Shown one piece after another: positions 54,889 to 63,952 of a stretch of 64,000 nucleotides of DNA. Numbering within the stretch: position 1 is the stretch's first letter; each line of letters begins with the position of its first letter. The notes beneath the pieces were generated by a model. The model had not been told where the DNA came from, ran no database searches, and saw only the letters and a list, made by a program, of their open reading frames with translations. This stretch comes from Nocardiopsis quinghaiensis (GTDB taxonomy: Bacteria; Actinomycetota; Actinomycetes; Streptosporangiales; Streptosporangiaceae). The position numbers were made by a program, and so were the translations under genes. The stretch is taken from contig NZ_VWVU01000015.1 in the NCBI RefSeq assembly GCF_008638365.1, forward strand, positions 1-64,000, given 5' to 3'.

Positions 54889-56352
54889 CTACTGGCGGCG
54901 TCCCTGCTCGCCGTGGCCCTCACCGCGTTCGGACTGCTGGCGCATCGCGGCGTCCTGCCGGCTTCGGTACTCCTCCGCCATCTGCTGCTGGCGCTCGGCC
55001 GCGGCGGCGACCGCGCCCTGCGCGGAGTCCACCGCCCCCCGCGCGTCGTTCGCCGAGGTGTCCAAGGACGCCCGAGCGGACCCCTCGTTCATCATCTGCG
55101 GCAACAGCTGTGCGGTCAGCAGCGTCGACAGCGTCGAGCTGTCCCCGGACCCGGCCTCGGTCTGCACCACCACCGGACGCGGGGCACGCCCGGCCAGCGT
55201 GGCGCCCACGTCCAGGCGTCGGCGGGCCAGCTCGTACTCCAGCACCGCCCGGTTGTCCCGGTAGGCGGTGGCCAGGCGCTGCTGCGCCTTCGCCTCGTTC
55301 TCGGCGGCCACCAGGTCGGCCCGGCCGCGCGTCTCGATCTCGTAGCGCACCCGCTGCGCCTCGGTCACCTGCTCCTCCAGCATCTGCGCGACGTCCTTGC
55401 GCGCCTTGTTGAGGGAGGCGTTGACCTCGACGATCTTCGCGTCACGGGTCTTCTTGGAGCGCTCGATGTCCATCAGCAGGGTGTCGATGCGGCGCTTGCG
55501 CGTCAGCTCCCACTCCTGCTCGTAGGCCACCAGCTCCTTGGCGACCCGCTCCCGCGTGGACAGGTGCTGCTGGTACTGGTTGGGCAGCTGCACGTCGGGG
55601 ATGTTGCAGCCGGTGATCCGGACCCCGTACTTCTCCAGCTGCCCGTTGAGCAGGCGGCGCATGTCCTCCACGTTGGAACCGCGCAGGTCGTAGGCGGACT
55701 CGGTGTTGACCTGGCGGCTGCGCTGGCGGATGGCGTCCTGTACCGCGCTGGACAGCACCAGGTCGAAGTTGCTGGCGCCGATGATCGTCACGAACCGGAT
55801 GGGGTCGGTGATCTGGAACTTGAGGAAGAACTCGATCGACTTCAGCGGCACGTTCTCACGCGTGGGGCAGGCCAGGACCGGCGCCGTGTAGGGGATCTCC
55901 GTGCGGGTGTCCACCACGAAGTCCACCCGCGACCACGGGTGCCACAGGTAGTGGCGGCCCGGGCCGATCGGCTTCACGATCGCGCCGTACTTGGTGAGGA
56001 TGCCGTGCGTGCCCTCCTCGATCTCGATGATCGAGCCGCGCCACCACCACAGGCCCGCCGCGATGATGCTGAGCACACCCACGATCAGGGTCGGGACGGC
56101 CAGGACGGTGTAGCCGATCCCGGCGAAGATCCCGCCCGCCACGGCGTTGAGGGCCATCATCAGCGCCGAGCACAGGGCGAACAGGCCGAACCAGACCAGG
56201 ACCATCCACCGCAGGCCGCGGTTGTCGCGCGGGATGACCACGGGGACGATCGCGCCCTGGTCGCCGCCGCGCAGCAGACCGGCCAGGTCACCCCAGGAGG
56301 CGAGGGACTCCTTGATGCTGGAGCCGCTGCCGGCGTTCACGGGCTGGCTCAT
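54889..56352 (-). CDS. SPFH-domain membrane protein (HflC/flotillin-like), partner 1
   Basis: This 487-residue protein has two hydrophobic segments near residues 50-100, then an SPFH/band-7 domain (YTAPVLACPTRENVPLKSIE, FLKFQITDPIRFVTIIG), and a long helical coiled-coil-like part (RKRRIDTLLMDIERSKKTRD, then EAQRVRYEIETRGRADLVAA). Such proteins form membrane-bound rings that scaffold lipids and quality-control proteases. The ATG at 56352 directly touches the stop of the upstream gene (TAAATG), so the two are coupled. Substrate and partner protease are unknown. Confidence 0.85.
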   Translation of the reverse strand: MSQPVNAGSGSSIKESLASWGDLAGLLRGGDQGAIVPVVIPRDNRGLRWMVLVWFGLFALCSALMMALNAVAGGIFAGIGYTVLAVPTLIVGVLSIIAAGLWWWRGSIIEIEEGTHGILTKYGAIVKPIGPGRHYLWHPWSRVDFVVDTRTEIPYTAPVLACPTRENVPLKSIEFFLKFQITDPIRFVTIIGASNFDLVLSSAVQDAIRQRSRQVNTESAYDLRGSNVEDMRRLLNGQLEKYGVRITGCNIPDVQLPNQYQQHLSTRERVAKELVAYEQEWELTRKRRIDTLLMDIERSKKTRDAKIVEVNASLNKARKDVAQMLEEQVTEAQRVRYEIETRGRADLVAAENEAKAQQRLATAYRDNRAVLEYELARRRLDVGATLAGRAPRPVVVQTEAGSGDSSTLSTLLTAQLLPQMMNEGSARASLDTSANDARGAVDSAQGAVAAAAERQQQMAEEYRSRQDAAMRQQSERGEGHGEQGRRQ

Positions 56353-58185
56353 TTACTGACCTCCCTGGTTCTGGCCGGGACCCTGGGGGCCCTGGGGGCC
56401 GTGCTGTGACCACGGCGGCGGTGGCGGGTCCTCGGAGGACTGGCGGGGGGCGCCCGAGGGCGGCGGCGCGTCGGCCGGCGGCTGCACGCGGGCGGACGAC
56501 CCGGCCTCCCCCGGAGCCTCGTGCCGCCCGTACGCCTCGGGAGACTCGTCGGACTCCTGCGGGGTGTCGGCCAGGCGCTCGTCGATGGACTGATCGGAGA
56601 CGGACTGGCGGATCTGCTCCACCCGGTCCTCTCCCGGGTCCTCGCCGCTCTCCGGCGCGGCCTGGGGGCTCTCGGCGTCCCGGATCAGCGCGTTGATCTC
56701 CTGCTCGCGCTCGGTGATACGGCCCCGGATGTCGTCCAGCCGGGAGCGGAGGCCCTCCATGTCCTCCTGGGAGAACAGGGCGGTGTCGGCCTGGCCGATG
56801 ATCTCCTGGGCGATGCGCAGGTAGTCGACGCTGGCGGAGTCGCCCGACCCGATCCGCAGAACCCGCGGCAGGCTGTCGGCGACCGCCTCCAGCTTGTCGA
56901 GGAGGTTCCCGCGGAAGCGGTAGTTGAGGATCTCGGGCGCCTCGGCGGCACTGACCGCGCGGATGTCCAGGGCCTGGGCCTGCAGGAGGGCGGCGTTCGC
57001 GTTGGCCTCGGACTCGGCCTCGACGAAGCGCTGGTGCGCCAGGGAGCGGGCCCGGTTGGTCTCGCGCTCCAGGGCGGTGTCCATCTGCGCCTGGTACTGG
57101 GCGATGTCGGCCTGGATCGCGGACAGGGTCTCGTTGAGGGTCGCCAGTTCCTTGTTCAGGTCACCCTCGTTCTGCTCCTTGCGCAGCTGGAGCTCGTACT
57201 CGAAGGTGTAGGCGTCCTTGGCCACGCGCACCATCTCCGGCGCCGCCAGGTCCATCCGGTACTCCTGGTTGGAGGGCTCGGCGTGGGTGATGTTTGCGCT
57301 GGTCAGCTCGACGATCCCGCTGAACTGGCGGTTGAGCTGCTCCACCAGGCTCTGGGTGTTGTCACCGACCATGTCGTAGATCGCCGAGGCCTCCTGCTCG
57401 TAGATGAGGCTCCGGGTGGTCTCGCTGATCGCGTTGTTGAGCTTCTCCTGGAAGCCGTTCACACCGCCCAGCGTGTAGACGAAGTCGGTGGAGTTGATGA
57501 TCCTGAACTGCACGAACAGGTCTATGGAGGCCTGCACGCCGCTCTTGGTGGGCGCCGAGCGGATCGGGGCGTTGAACGGGTACTCGCGGGTGGTGTTGAC
57601 GATGTAGGAGACACGCTTCCAGGGGTTGAAGAGCGTGACCCGGCCGGGCTGGTAGATGTTCTCCATCTTCCCGAAGCGGGTGACGATCGCCTCGCAGCCC
57701 TCGGGCACCATCACCATGCCCTGGCGCCACCACATGAACACGGCGATCGCGAGGGTGATGAGCCAGTAGTGGATGCCGAAGAACGGGTTGAGCAGAGGGT
57801 TTCCACCGGCCAGGGCCTGCGGGGTCAGGACGACGAAGGCGCCGACCACGCCGAGGACGACCAGCGCGATGGCCGGAAGCATCGTCAGGAAGGTACGGCC
57901 GCGGGGAATCACCATGGGGCAGATGACGTGGACCGGGCCGGTGTCGCCGCGCTCGTAGTAGCTGCGGTTGAGCGCCTCTCCCGCGTTGTTGAGGGAGGTG
58001 CTCTCCTGCTCGATGCGGGTTCCGACGGAGTCGCCCTGCTCACGGGCGGCGACGAAGTCCCGTGGGTCGAGCCCACCGTCCTCGGTGGCCTGTTGCACTG
58101 CGTCGGACACCGCCTGGCGCGGGTCGCCGCCCTGGGCGACGGCGCCAGCCGCGCCGCGCACGGTCTGCGCGAACGACATAGGCAT
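56353..58185 (-). CDS. SPFH-domain membrane protein (HflK-like), partner 2
   Basis: This 610-residue protein has membrane helices near residues 96-155 (MLPAIALVVLGVVGAFVVL), then an SPFH domain (CEAIVTRFGKMENIYQPGRV; GVQASIDLFVQFRIINSTDF), and a coiled-coil part (EGDLNKELATLNETLSAIQA). The C-terminus is Glu/Pro/Gln-rich. It is cotranscribed with the second SPFH gene and likely forms a mixed assembly, as HflK and HflC do. The ATG at 58185 has AAGGAG only three bases upstream, and an ATG six bases downstream (58179) has a better spacing. Confidence 0.83.
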   Translation of the reverse strand: MPMSFAQTVRGAAGAVAQGGDPRQAVSDAVQQATEDGGLDPRDFVAAREQGDSVGTRIEQESTSLNNAGEALNRSYYERGDTGPVHVICPMVIPRGRTFLTMLPAIALVVLGVVGAFVVLTPQALAGGNPLLNPFFGIHYWLITLAIAVFMWWRQGMVMVPEGCEAIVTRFGKMENIYQPGRVTLFNPWKRVSYIVNTTREYPFNAPIRSAPTKSGVQASIDLFVQFRIINSTDFVYTLGGVNGFQEKLNNAISETTRSLIYEQEASAIYDMVGDNTQSLVEQLNRQFSGIVELTSANITHAEPSNQEYRMDLAAPEMVRVAKDAYTFEYELQLRKEQNEGDLNKELATLNETLSAIQADIAQYQAQMDTALERETNRARSLAHQRFVEAESEANANAALLQAQALDIRAVSAAEAPEILNYRFRGNLLDKLEAVADSLPRVLRIGSGDSASVDYLRIAQEIIGQADTALFSQEDMEGLRSRLDDIRGRITEREQEINALIRDAESPQAAPESGEDPGEDRVEQIRQSVSDQSIDERLADTPQESDESPEAYGRHEAPGEAGSSARVQPPADAPPPSGAPRQSSEDPPPPPWSQHGPQGPQGPGQNQGGQ

Positions 58186-58358
58186 GAACTCCTTTTCGGA
58201 GGTGGGGAACTATCGGCTTCGACGTCGCGTACCGCGGTCCGGTTCCGGACGGGGACCGATCGCGCGGCCGGGCGAACCATAGTGGACAGCATCAACCTTG
58301 GCACGGGAGACGTCCGAAACCCAGGGGCCGTGTCGGGAGCAGGACGGGAAGACTTCCC

Positions 58359-58398
58359 GGCGGGTTGGCGGGTTGGCGGGTTGGCGGGTTGGCGGGTT
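58359..58398. repeat. five tandem copies of GGCGGGTT
   Basis: The 8-base unit GGCGGGTT is repeated five times without a break, then GGG follows. It lies between the SPFH genes and a small membrane gene. The G-runs (GG, GGG) make a folded quadruplex possible. It looks like a variable simple repeat. Confidence 0.85.
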
Positions 58399-58519
58399 GG
58401 GCACGGCCCCTGGCCGGACACGTGTGGAAGGCCCCGCGTGCCGGCCTCCTCCGACCGGGATAACGTCGTTGCCGCATGCACCGCACCGGTCCCGGCCGGA
58501 AGCAGAGGGGGAACCGACG

Positions 58520-58825
58520 ATGCCCGCAGTACCCAGTGCCGTCCTCACCAGCGCAGGCCTGCTCGGCGGCTACACCGTGGCCCGCACGACCGGCAACCGC
58601 CCGCTGGGCGGGGTCGTGCCGGCGGCGTTCGGCGCAGCGGCCTTCGGGACGTGGCGGCGCCGCTCGGGAGTGGGCGCCGCGGTCGCGCTCACCGGCGTGT
58701 ACGTGGGCGCGTTCGGACTGGCCCACCCGCTGGCCAGGAAGGTCGGTCCCTGGCCCGCCGTGCTGGGTGTGACCGCGGCGGTCGCCGCGGTCGCGACCGC
58801 CTCGGAGGACCGTGGCCGCGACTGA
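58520..58825 (+). CDS. small membrane protein, unknown function
   Basis: This 101-residue protein is almost all hydrophobic, with three segments (SAGLLGGYTVARTTG, LTGVYVGAFGLAHPLA and GPWPAVLGVTAAVAAVATA). The ATG at 58520 follows AGAGGGGGAA. I know no family; it is a likely three-helix membrane protein of the cell envelope. It is divergent from the SPFH genes. Confidence 0.65.
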   Translation: MPAVPSAVLTSAGLLGGYTVARTTGNRPLGGVVPAAFGAAAFGTWRRRSGVGAAVALTGVYVGAFGLAHPLARKVGPWPAVLGVTAAVAAVATASEDRGRD

Positions 58826-58967
58826 GGCGGCCCCGTCCGGCCCCGGTGGAGACGGCGTACGGTCCCGCTCCTCCTCCGGTTCGCCCGGGCACCGCCGGCG
58901 CAGTACCGGGAGGGGTACGGCGCCGGGCGCCGTGCCCCTCCCCCACCGGTGGTCCGGCCTCAGCGGA

Positions 58968-61900
58968 TCAGCTGCAGCCGCTGGTGGCGCCGCAGCCCTC
59001 GCAGGCGTAGCAGCTGCCCGACGGGCGCATCTTGGTACCGCAGGTGACGCACAGCGGCGCGTCCGCGACGAAGCCCTTGCCCTCCATCAGCTCCGTGGTG
59101 GAGTGCGCCGCGGTGGGCCTCTCCGCCGCCTCGGGCTCCTCCTCCCGGGACGCGGCCGGGGCCTCGGCGGCCTCCGCCCCGCGGGTGGCCGCGGACTGGG
59201 CGTAGGACTCCACCTGCGCGGCGAGCTGTGCCGGGTCCTCGCCCGCCAGCTGCGCCTGGCGCTCGGCGGCCGACAGCACCCCCAGAGCGGCGCGCTCCTC
59301 GTAGGGCAGGTGGTCCAGGGCCAGGCGGCGGAAGATGTAGTCCACCACCGACTGGGCCATGCGGATGTCCGGGTCATCGGTCATGCCCGCCGGGTCGAAC
59401 CGCATGTTCGTGAACTTCTCCACGTAGGTCTCCAGGGGCACCCCGTACTGCAGGGCGATGGAGATCGCGATGGAGAAGGCGTCCATCACCCCGGCCAGGG
59501 TCGACCCCTGCTTGCCGAGCTTCATGAACACCTCGCCCAGACCGTCGTCGGGGTAGGAGCCCGCGGTGATGTAGCCCTCGGCCCCTCCCACGGAGAACGA
59601 CGTGGTCTCGCTCGGGCGCTTCTTGGGCAGGCGGCGCCGGACCGGGCGGGCCCCCTCGGCGGTCGCCGCCTCGGGCTCGGCCTTCTTCTCCTCCGTCCTG
59701 CCGGTGGACAGCGGCTGGCCGACCTTGCAGTTGTCCCGGTAGACCGCGAGCGCCTTCAGACCCAGCTTCCAGCCCTGGAAGTAGATGTGCTCGAAGTCCT
59801 CGACCGAGGCCTCCTCCGGCACGTTCACCGTCTTGGAGATCGCTCCGGACAGGAACGGCTGCGCCGAGGCCATCATCCGCACGTGGCCCATGGGCTGGAT
59901 GTAGCGGCGGCCCATCGCGCAGTCGAACACCTCGTAGTGCTCGGGGCGCAGGCCCGGCGCGTTCACGACGTGGCCGTTCTCGGACACGTACTCGACGATC
60001 GCCTCCACCTGCTCGTCCTGGTAGCCCAGGTTCCTGAGCGCGCGCGGGATGGCCTGGTTGACGATCTGCATGGAGCCGCCGCCGACCAGCTTCTTGAACT
60101 TGACCAGAGAGAAGTCCGGCTCGATGCCCGTCGTGTCGCAGTCGAGCATGAATCCGATGGTTCCGGTGGGCGCGATCAGGCTCGCCTGGGCGTTGCGCCA
60201 GCCGTTGCGCTCGCCGACCTTGAGGCACTCGGCCCACTCGCGGGTGGCCGCGGCGTGGATCGGCTCCTCCAGGGATCCCACGGTGCGCAGGTCGTCGTTG
60301 GCGGCGGCGTGCTTGCGCATGACCCGCTTGTGAGGCTGCTCGTTGCGCTTGTAACCGTCGTAGGGGCCGACCACCCCGGCCAGTTCGGCGCTGCGCCGGT
60401 AGGCGGTGCCGGTCATCAGCGAAGTGACGGCGGCGGCGACGGCGCGTCCGCCGTCGGAGTCGTAGGCGTGGCCGGTCGCCATCAGCAGGGCGCCCAGGTT
60501 GGCGTAGCCGATGCCGAGCTGGCGGAAGGCTCGGGTGGTCTCGCCGATCTTCTCGGTCGGGAAGTCGGCGAAGGTGATGGAGATGTCCATCGCCGTGATG
60601 ACCAGCTCGGTGAGCCTGGTGAAGCGCTCCACGTCGAAGGTGTCGTCCTCGCGCAGGAACTTCAGCAGGTTGATCGAGGCCAGGTTGCAGGACGAGTCGT
60701 CCAGGGACATGTATTCACTGCACGGATTACTGGCACTGATACGTCCGCTTTCGGGCGTGGTGTGCCAGTCCTGGATCGTGCCGTCGTACTGGACGCCCGG
60801 GTCGGCGCACTCCCACGCGGCCTTGGCCATGCGGTGGAACAGGTCCTTGGCGTCGACGGTGGCGACGACCTCGCCGGTGGTGCGGGAGGTCAGGCCGAAG
60901 TCGGAGCCGGTCTCCACGGCGCGCATGAACGCGTCGGAGACCCGGACGGAGTTGTTGGCGTTCTGGTACTGGACGCTGAACATGTCGTCGCCGCCCAGGT
61001 CGACGTCGAAGCCGGCGTCGCGCAGGGCACGGATCTTGTGCTCCTCGCGGGCCTTGGTCTCGACGAAGTCCTGGATGTCGGGGTGGTCGACGTCCAGCAC
61101 GACCATCTTGGCCGCCCGGCGGGTGGCGCCGCCGGACTTGATGGTTCCGGCCGAGGCGTCGGCGCCGCGCATGAAGGAGACGGGGCCCGAGGCGGTGCCG
61201 CCGGAGGAGAGCAGCTCCTTGCTGGAGCGGATGCGCGACAGGTTCACACCCGCGCCGGACCCGCCCTTGAAGATGATCCCCTCCTCCTTGTACCAGTCCA
61301 GGATCGACTCCATGGTGTCGTCCACGGACAGGATGAAACAGTTGTGCACGCGAAGGTTCCCCGAGAGGTACTCACCGCTCTCGGTCTGGATGTCGTAGAC
61401 CTCCATAGCGCCGAGGTTCTCGACACGGGCGATCTCCAGAAGCTTGGTCTGCTTGGCCGCACGTCCGGGCCTCTCCAAGCTCCGCTCCAACTTGAGTGCC
61501 TTGCGTTCGTCCACGAAACCGATTTCGGTGTGGAACCGCTCCCGTTCACCCAGGGGCTGGATTCCCAACGCCCAAAGACCGTGGCGGTTCTCCCCGGGCT
61601 CTACCTTCCGGCACACCCGGGAGAAGATTCCGAACCGGAGAAGCAGCCGCTGGACTCCCCTGACCAGCTTCTCGGAGCTCATGTCCAGTCCGAGGAGGGT
61701 GGAACTCTCCCGATCGGAGACATAGCCCTCCGACTGGAAGAGGCTGCGCAGGTATGCGCGAACAACCGGCAGCGGGGCGGTGAACAGGAGCTCCGGGACC
61801 TCCATATCCGTGCCGCGCGCACGCAGTCCCCAGCGCTCGACGAAGTCATTGAGGCAGTTCCCGTGGAGCCTGGTTCGTCGGCAGTCCAGGGTGTCGTCCT

Positions 61901-62885
61901 GGGTCCTGACGTGGCTCTCCTCGCGATGCACTCCGGGAAGGGCGTTGTCCAAGGCGGAGGCGACCCACTCCAGTTCCGCTGGCGTGACGGTTGTCGCTTC
62001 GATGGTCAAGGACTCGTTCGTGCCCTCGTACTGCCCAACGAATCCGTCTGCCTGGAGCCACCCCGCGAGTGCGGCCTCCGCGACGTCCAGCGAACGGATC
62101 TCGGACTCACCGAAGGCCTCACGCCGGTGCCACTGCACCTTGTCGCCAGGATGGAGCTCCCCCGCCGGAAGGAAGCGTCCATGGTCGAGCGCGTCCCCCG
62201 TCGCCTTCCACACCAGGTGGTCTGACGTGGCGTCAAGGGTGTAACCGGCCTTGGTATGGAGACGCAGAACATCCTTGACGCCGTTCGCCTTGGTCGCCAC
62301 GACACGGGTCAGGCCATGCGCGTCGTAGACCTTGGTGCCGACGGCGTCCTTCTCCACCAGTTCACCGATGGGCACGAGCCCAGCCGGAGTGCTGACCATC
62401 GCGTCGTAGGGCTGGCACGCCGAGACCTGCTGGGCGGAGGTGGTGCCGACGTTGAACCACACCGGGGAGTTGAAGCTGAACAGCTGGTGGGCGAGGGCGT
62501 ACTTGAGCTCGTGGTCGAAGGCCTCGGCGTCCTCGTCGGAGGCGAAGTAGCCGTGCTCGCGGCCGGTGGTGGTGTAGACGCCGACGACGCGGTTGATGAG
62601 CTGTTTGAGGCTCCACTCGCGCTCGGGGGTGCCGAGGGCGCCGCGGAAGTACTTGCTCGCCACGATCTGGGTGGCGTTCATCGACCAGGAGGTGGGGAAC
62701 TCCACACCGCGCTGCTCGAAGTTGACCGTGCCGTCACGCCAGTTGGTCATGACGACGTCGCGGCGCTCCCATTCCAGGGAGTCGTAGGGGTGCGTACCCG
62801 GGGAGGTGAAGACGCGCCTCATCTTCATCCCCTTGCGGTTCCCCTTGCCCTTGCGTCCTGTCGGACCGCTGGCGGTTTCCGTCAT
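58968..62885 (-). CDS. nrdJ: adenosylcobalamin-dependent ribonucleotide reductase (class II) with intein
   Basis: This 1305-residue precursor makes deoxynucleotides for DNA using vitamin B12 and no oxygen-dependent cofactor. It starts with a conserved N-terminal region, then KGGSGAGVNLSRIRSSKELL, SNPCSEYMSLDDSSCNLAS (catalytic Cys and Glu), EATTRAFRQLGIGYANLGAL-like text and the C-terminal zinc-ribbon CVTCGTK and CYACEGCG. The catalytic Cys516 (CFILSVDD) follows an inserted 359-residue intein at residues 157-515. Excised, the mature enzyme would be 946 residues, normal for NrdJ. The ATG at 62885 is used. The nrdR gene lies upstream in the same direction. Confidence 0.9.
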   Translation of the reverse strand: MTETASGPTGRKGKGNRKGMKMRRVFTSPGTHPYDSLEWERRDVVMTNWRDGTVNFEQRGVEFPTSWSMNATQIVASKYFRGALGTPEREWSLKQLINRVVGVYTTTGREHGYFASDEDAEAFDHELKYALAHQLFSFNSPVWFNVGTTSAQQVSACQPYDAMVSTPAGLVPIGELVEKDAVGTKVYDAHGLTRVVATKANGVKDVLRLHTKAGYTLDATSDHLVWKATGDALDHGRFLPAGELHPGDKVQWHRREAFGESEIRSLDVAEAALAGWLQADGFVGQYEGTNESLTIEATTVTPAELEWVASALDNALPGVHREESHVRTQDDTLDCRRTRLHGNCLNDFVERWGLRARGTDMEVPELLFTAPLPVVRAYLRSLFQSEGYVSDRESSTLLGLDMSSEKLVRGVQRLLLRFGIFSRVCRKVEPGENRHGLWALGIQPLGERERFHTEIGFVDERKALKLERSLERPGRAAKQTKLLEIARVENLGAMEVYDIQTESGEYLSGNLRVHNCFILSVDDTMESILDWYKEEGIIFKGGSGAGVNLSRIRSSKELLSSGGTASGPVSFMRGADASAGTIKSGGATRRAAKMVVLDVDHPDIQDFVETKAREEHKIRALRDAGFDVDLGGDDMFSVQYQNANNSVRVSDAFMRAVETGSDFGLTSRTTGEVVATVDAKDLFHRMAKAAWECADPGVQYDGTIQDWHTTPESGRISASNPCSEYMSLDDSSCNLASINLLKFLREDDTFDVERFTRLTELVITAMDISITFADFPTEKIGETTRAFRQLGIGYANLGALLMATGHAYDSDGGRAVAAAVTSLMTGTAYRRSAELAGVVGPYDGYKRNEQPHKRVMRKHAAANDDLRTVGSLEEPIHAAATREWAECLKVGERNGWRNAQASLIAPTGTIGFMLDCDTTGIEPDFSLVKFKKLVGGGSMQIVNQAIPRALRNLGYQDEQVEAIVEYVSENGHVVNAPGLRPEHYEVFDCAMGRRYIQPMGHVRMMASAQPFLSGAISKTVNVPEEASVEDFEHIYFQGWKLGLKALAVYRDNCKVGQPLSTGRTEEKKAEPEAATAEGARPVRRRLPKKRPSETTSFSVGGAEGYITAGSYPDDGLGEVFMKLGKQGSTLAGVMDAFSIAISIALQYGVPLETYVEKFTNMRFDPAGMTDDPDIRMAQSVVDYIFRRLALDHLPYEERAALGVLSAAERQAQLAGEDPAQLAAQVESYAQSAATRGAEAAEAPAASREEEPEAAERPTAAHSTTELMEGKGFVADAPLCVTCGTKMRPSGSCYACEGCGATSGCS
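61341..62417 (-). mobile_element. intein with LAGLIDADG homing endonuclease in nrdJ
   Basis: The intein begins at Cys157 (CQPYDAMVSTPAG) and ends at Asn515 (VHN), before Cys516. Splicing block B is TSDH and the penultimate His is present, so self-splicing is likely. Two DOD motifs are visible (ALAGWLQADGFVG near 240 and YLRSLFQSEGYVS), which mark a LAGLIDADG endonuclease that can spread the intein. It removes itself to leave a joined RNR with the active Cys. The intein thus sits at the most conserved catalytic Cys. Confidence 0.88.
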
Positions 62886-63038
62886 CGCGGACTCTCCCCT
62901 GCCTCTACCTCGTGGGCACGGCTACCGGCCGTGCGCGGCGTCTTGTCGTGGGGTGGCGCGGGACCGGACGTGCTCTTCCTCCGTGCCCGCCCCGGGGCGG
63001 CGCCCCGCTAGCGGTCGCCTCCCGGCCGCGGGAGGGCG

Positions 63039-63521
63039 CTACCCGGTAGTACTGGTCTGGGTGTCGGGCGCGGACTCGCGGTCCCGCCGCAGACTGGCGA
63101 TCTCGGCCTCGAAGTCGGCGAGGCTCTCGAAGCCGCGGTAGACGCTGGCGAAGTGCAGGTAGGCGACCTCGTCGAGCTCGCGCATCGGGCCGAGGATGGC
63201 CAGGCCGATCTCGTGGGCCGGGACCTCGGCCAGGCCGCGACCGCGGATCTCCTCCTCGACCTGCTGGCCGAGTTTGGCGAGGGCGTCCTCGGAGACCGGG
63301 CGGCCCTGGCAGGCCCGGCGCACCCCGGCGATGATCTTGGCCCGGCTGAAGGGCTCGGTGACACCGGAACGCTTGGCGACCATCAGCAGGACGGTCTCCT
63401 GGGTGGTGAACCTGCGCTCGCAGACGGGGCAGGACCGGCGGCGCCGGACGGCCGCGCCGTCGTCGGTGGACCTGCTGTCGATCACCCTGGTGTCCGGATG
63501 ACGGCAGAACGGACAGTGCAC
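63039..63521 (-). CDS. nrdR: transcriptional repressor NrdR
   Basis: This 160-residue repressor controls ribonucleotide reductase genes in response to dNTP/ATP levels. A zinc ribbon at the N-terminus ([23 protein letters not shown]) binds DNA with an ATP-cone domain behind it ([40 protein letters not shown]). GTG at 63521 starts HCPFCRHP. An NrdR-box-like site lies 84 bases upstream (63605-63620), and nrdJ follows 153 bases downstream, so it likely shares that transcript and represses it. Confidence 0.92.
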   Translation of the reverse strand: MHCPFCRHPDTRVIDSRSTDDGAAVRRRRSCPVCERRFTTQETVLLMVAKRSGVTEPFSRAKIIAGVRRACQGRPVSEDALAKLGQQVEEEIRGRGLAEVPAHEIGLAILGPMRELDEVAYLHFASVYRGFESLADFEAEIASLRRDRESAPDTQTSTTG

Positions 63522-63604
63522 CCTGGTTCACCTGCTTCTCTCACCGAACGACAACCCTTGGATACCACTAAGCTACAACTTCTGGGTGATCGCCTCTTTT
63601 CGAA

Positions 63605-63620
63605 ACACCAGATGTTGTGG
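63605..63620. promoter_or_regulatory. NrdR-box-like site upstream of nrdR
   Basis: ACACCAGATGTTGTGG resembles the NrdR box (about ACACWATATWTTGTGT). A weaker half-match (AGTTGTAGCTTAGTGG on the minus strand, 63565-63580) lies about 40 bases away, centre to centre. Together they fit NrdR control of nrdRJ, but the second box is poor. Confidence 0.55.
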
Positions 63621-63903
63621 TCGAACCTAAGGGCCTGTGCCGTGTGACGCAACTCTGGCGGGGGCGTGTCCCGACACGGCGAACGATCGCGCGGACACGG
63701 GGCGGACGGCGGCGGAGGGGCGGGGACTCGGCGCCTGCCGACCCCTGGGAGGCGCACGGCACCGCGGTCCACGATAGCGCGGAAGGCCGCCCGGGCCGCG
63801 AACCGCGACGGCCCGCCACACCCGGAAGCACCACGTCACCGGGTTTTCGGCCGAACCGGCAGAGGAGAAGGTGTCTTCCGTATCACACCGAAACGAGCTC
63901 CGC

Positions 63904-63952
63904 GGACACGTGTTCGCGCATTCGTGGGACAACGCGGCGTGAACGCGTGTAC
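63904..63952. promoter_or_regulatory. two LexA-box-like sites at the right edge
   Basis: GGAC-ACGT-GTTC (63904-63915) and GAAC-GCGT-GTAC (63941-63952) each match 7 of 8 fixed bases of the actinobacterial LexA box GAAC-N4-GTTC, 37 bases apart. LexA regulates its own gene, which in Streptomyces is divergent from nrdR, so lexA may begin just past 64000. The rest of 63522-64000 has no gene that I can support. Confidence 0.45.

Noticed and set aside
58359-58398. GGCGGGTT repeat as a CRISPR array
   Set aside because: The units are 8 bases with no spacers, so it is a simple tandem repeat. No CRISPR array or cas gene was seen in the window.
58812-62225. Long open frame (1137 codons) opposite nrdJ
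   Set aside because: It is the antisense shadow of a well-supported gene; in GC-rich DNA such frames stay open by codon bias, and its composition (Gly/Val/Arg/His) is not protein-like.
62886-63600. Vitamin B12 riboswitch upstream of nrdJ or nrdR
   Set aside because: B12-dependent nrdJ might be expected to have one, but I could not recognise the conserved B12-box, and the enzyme uses B12 without needing such control.
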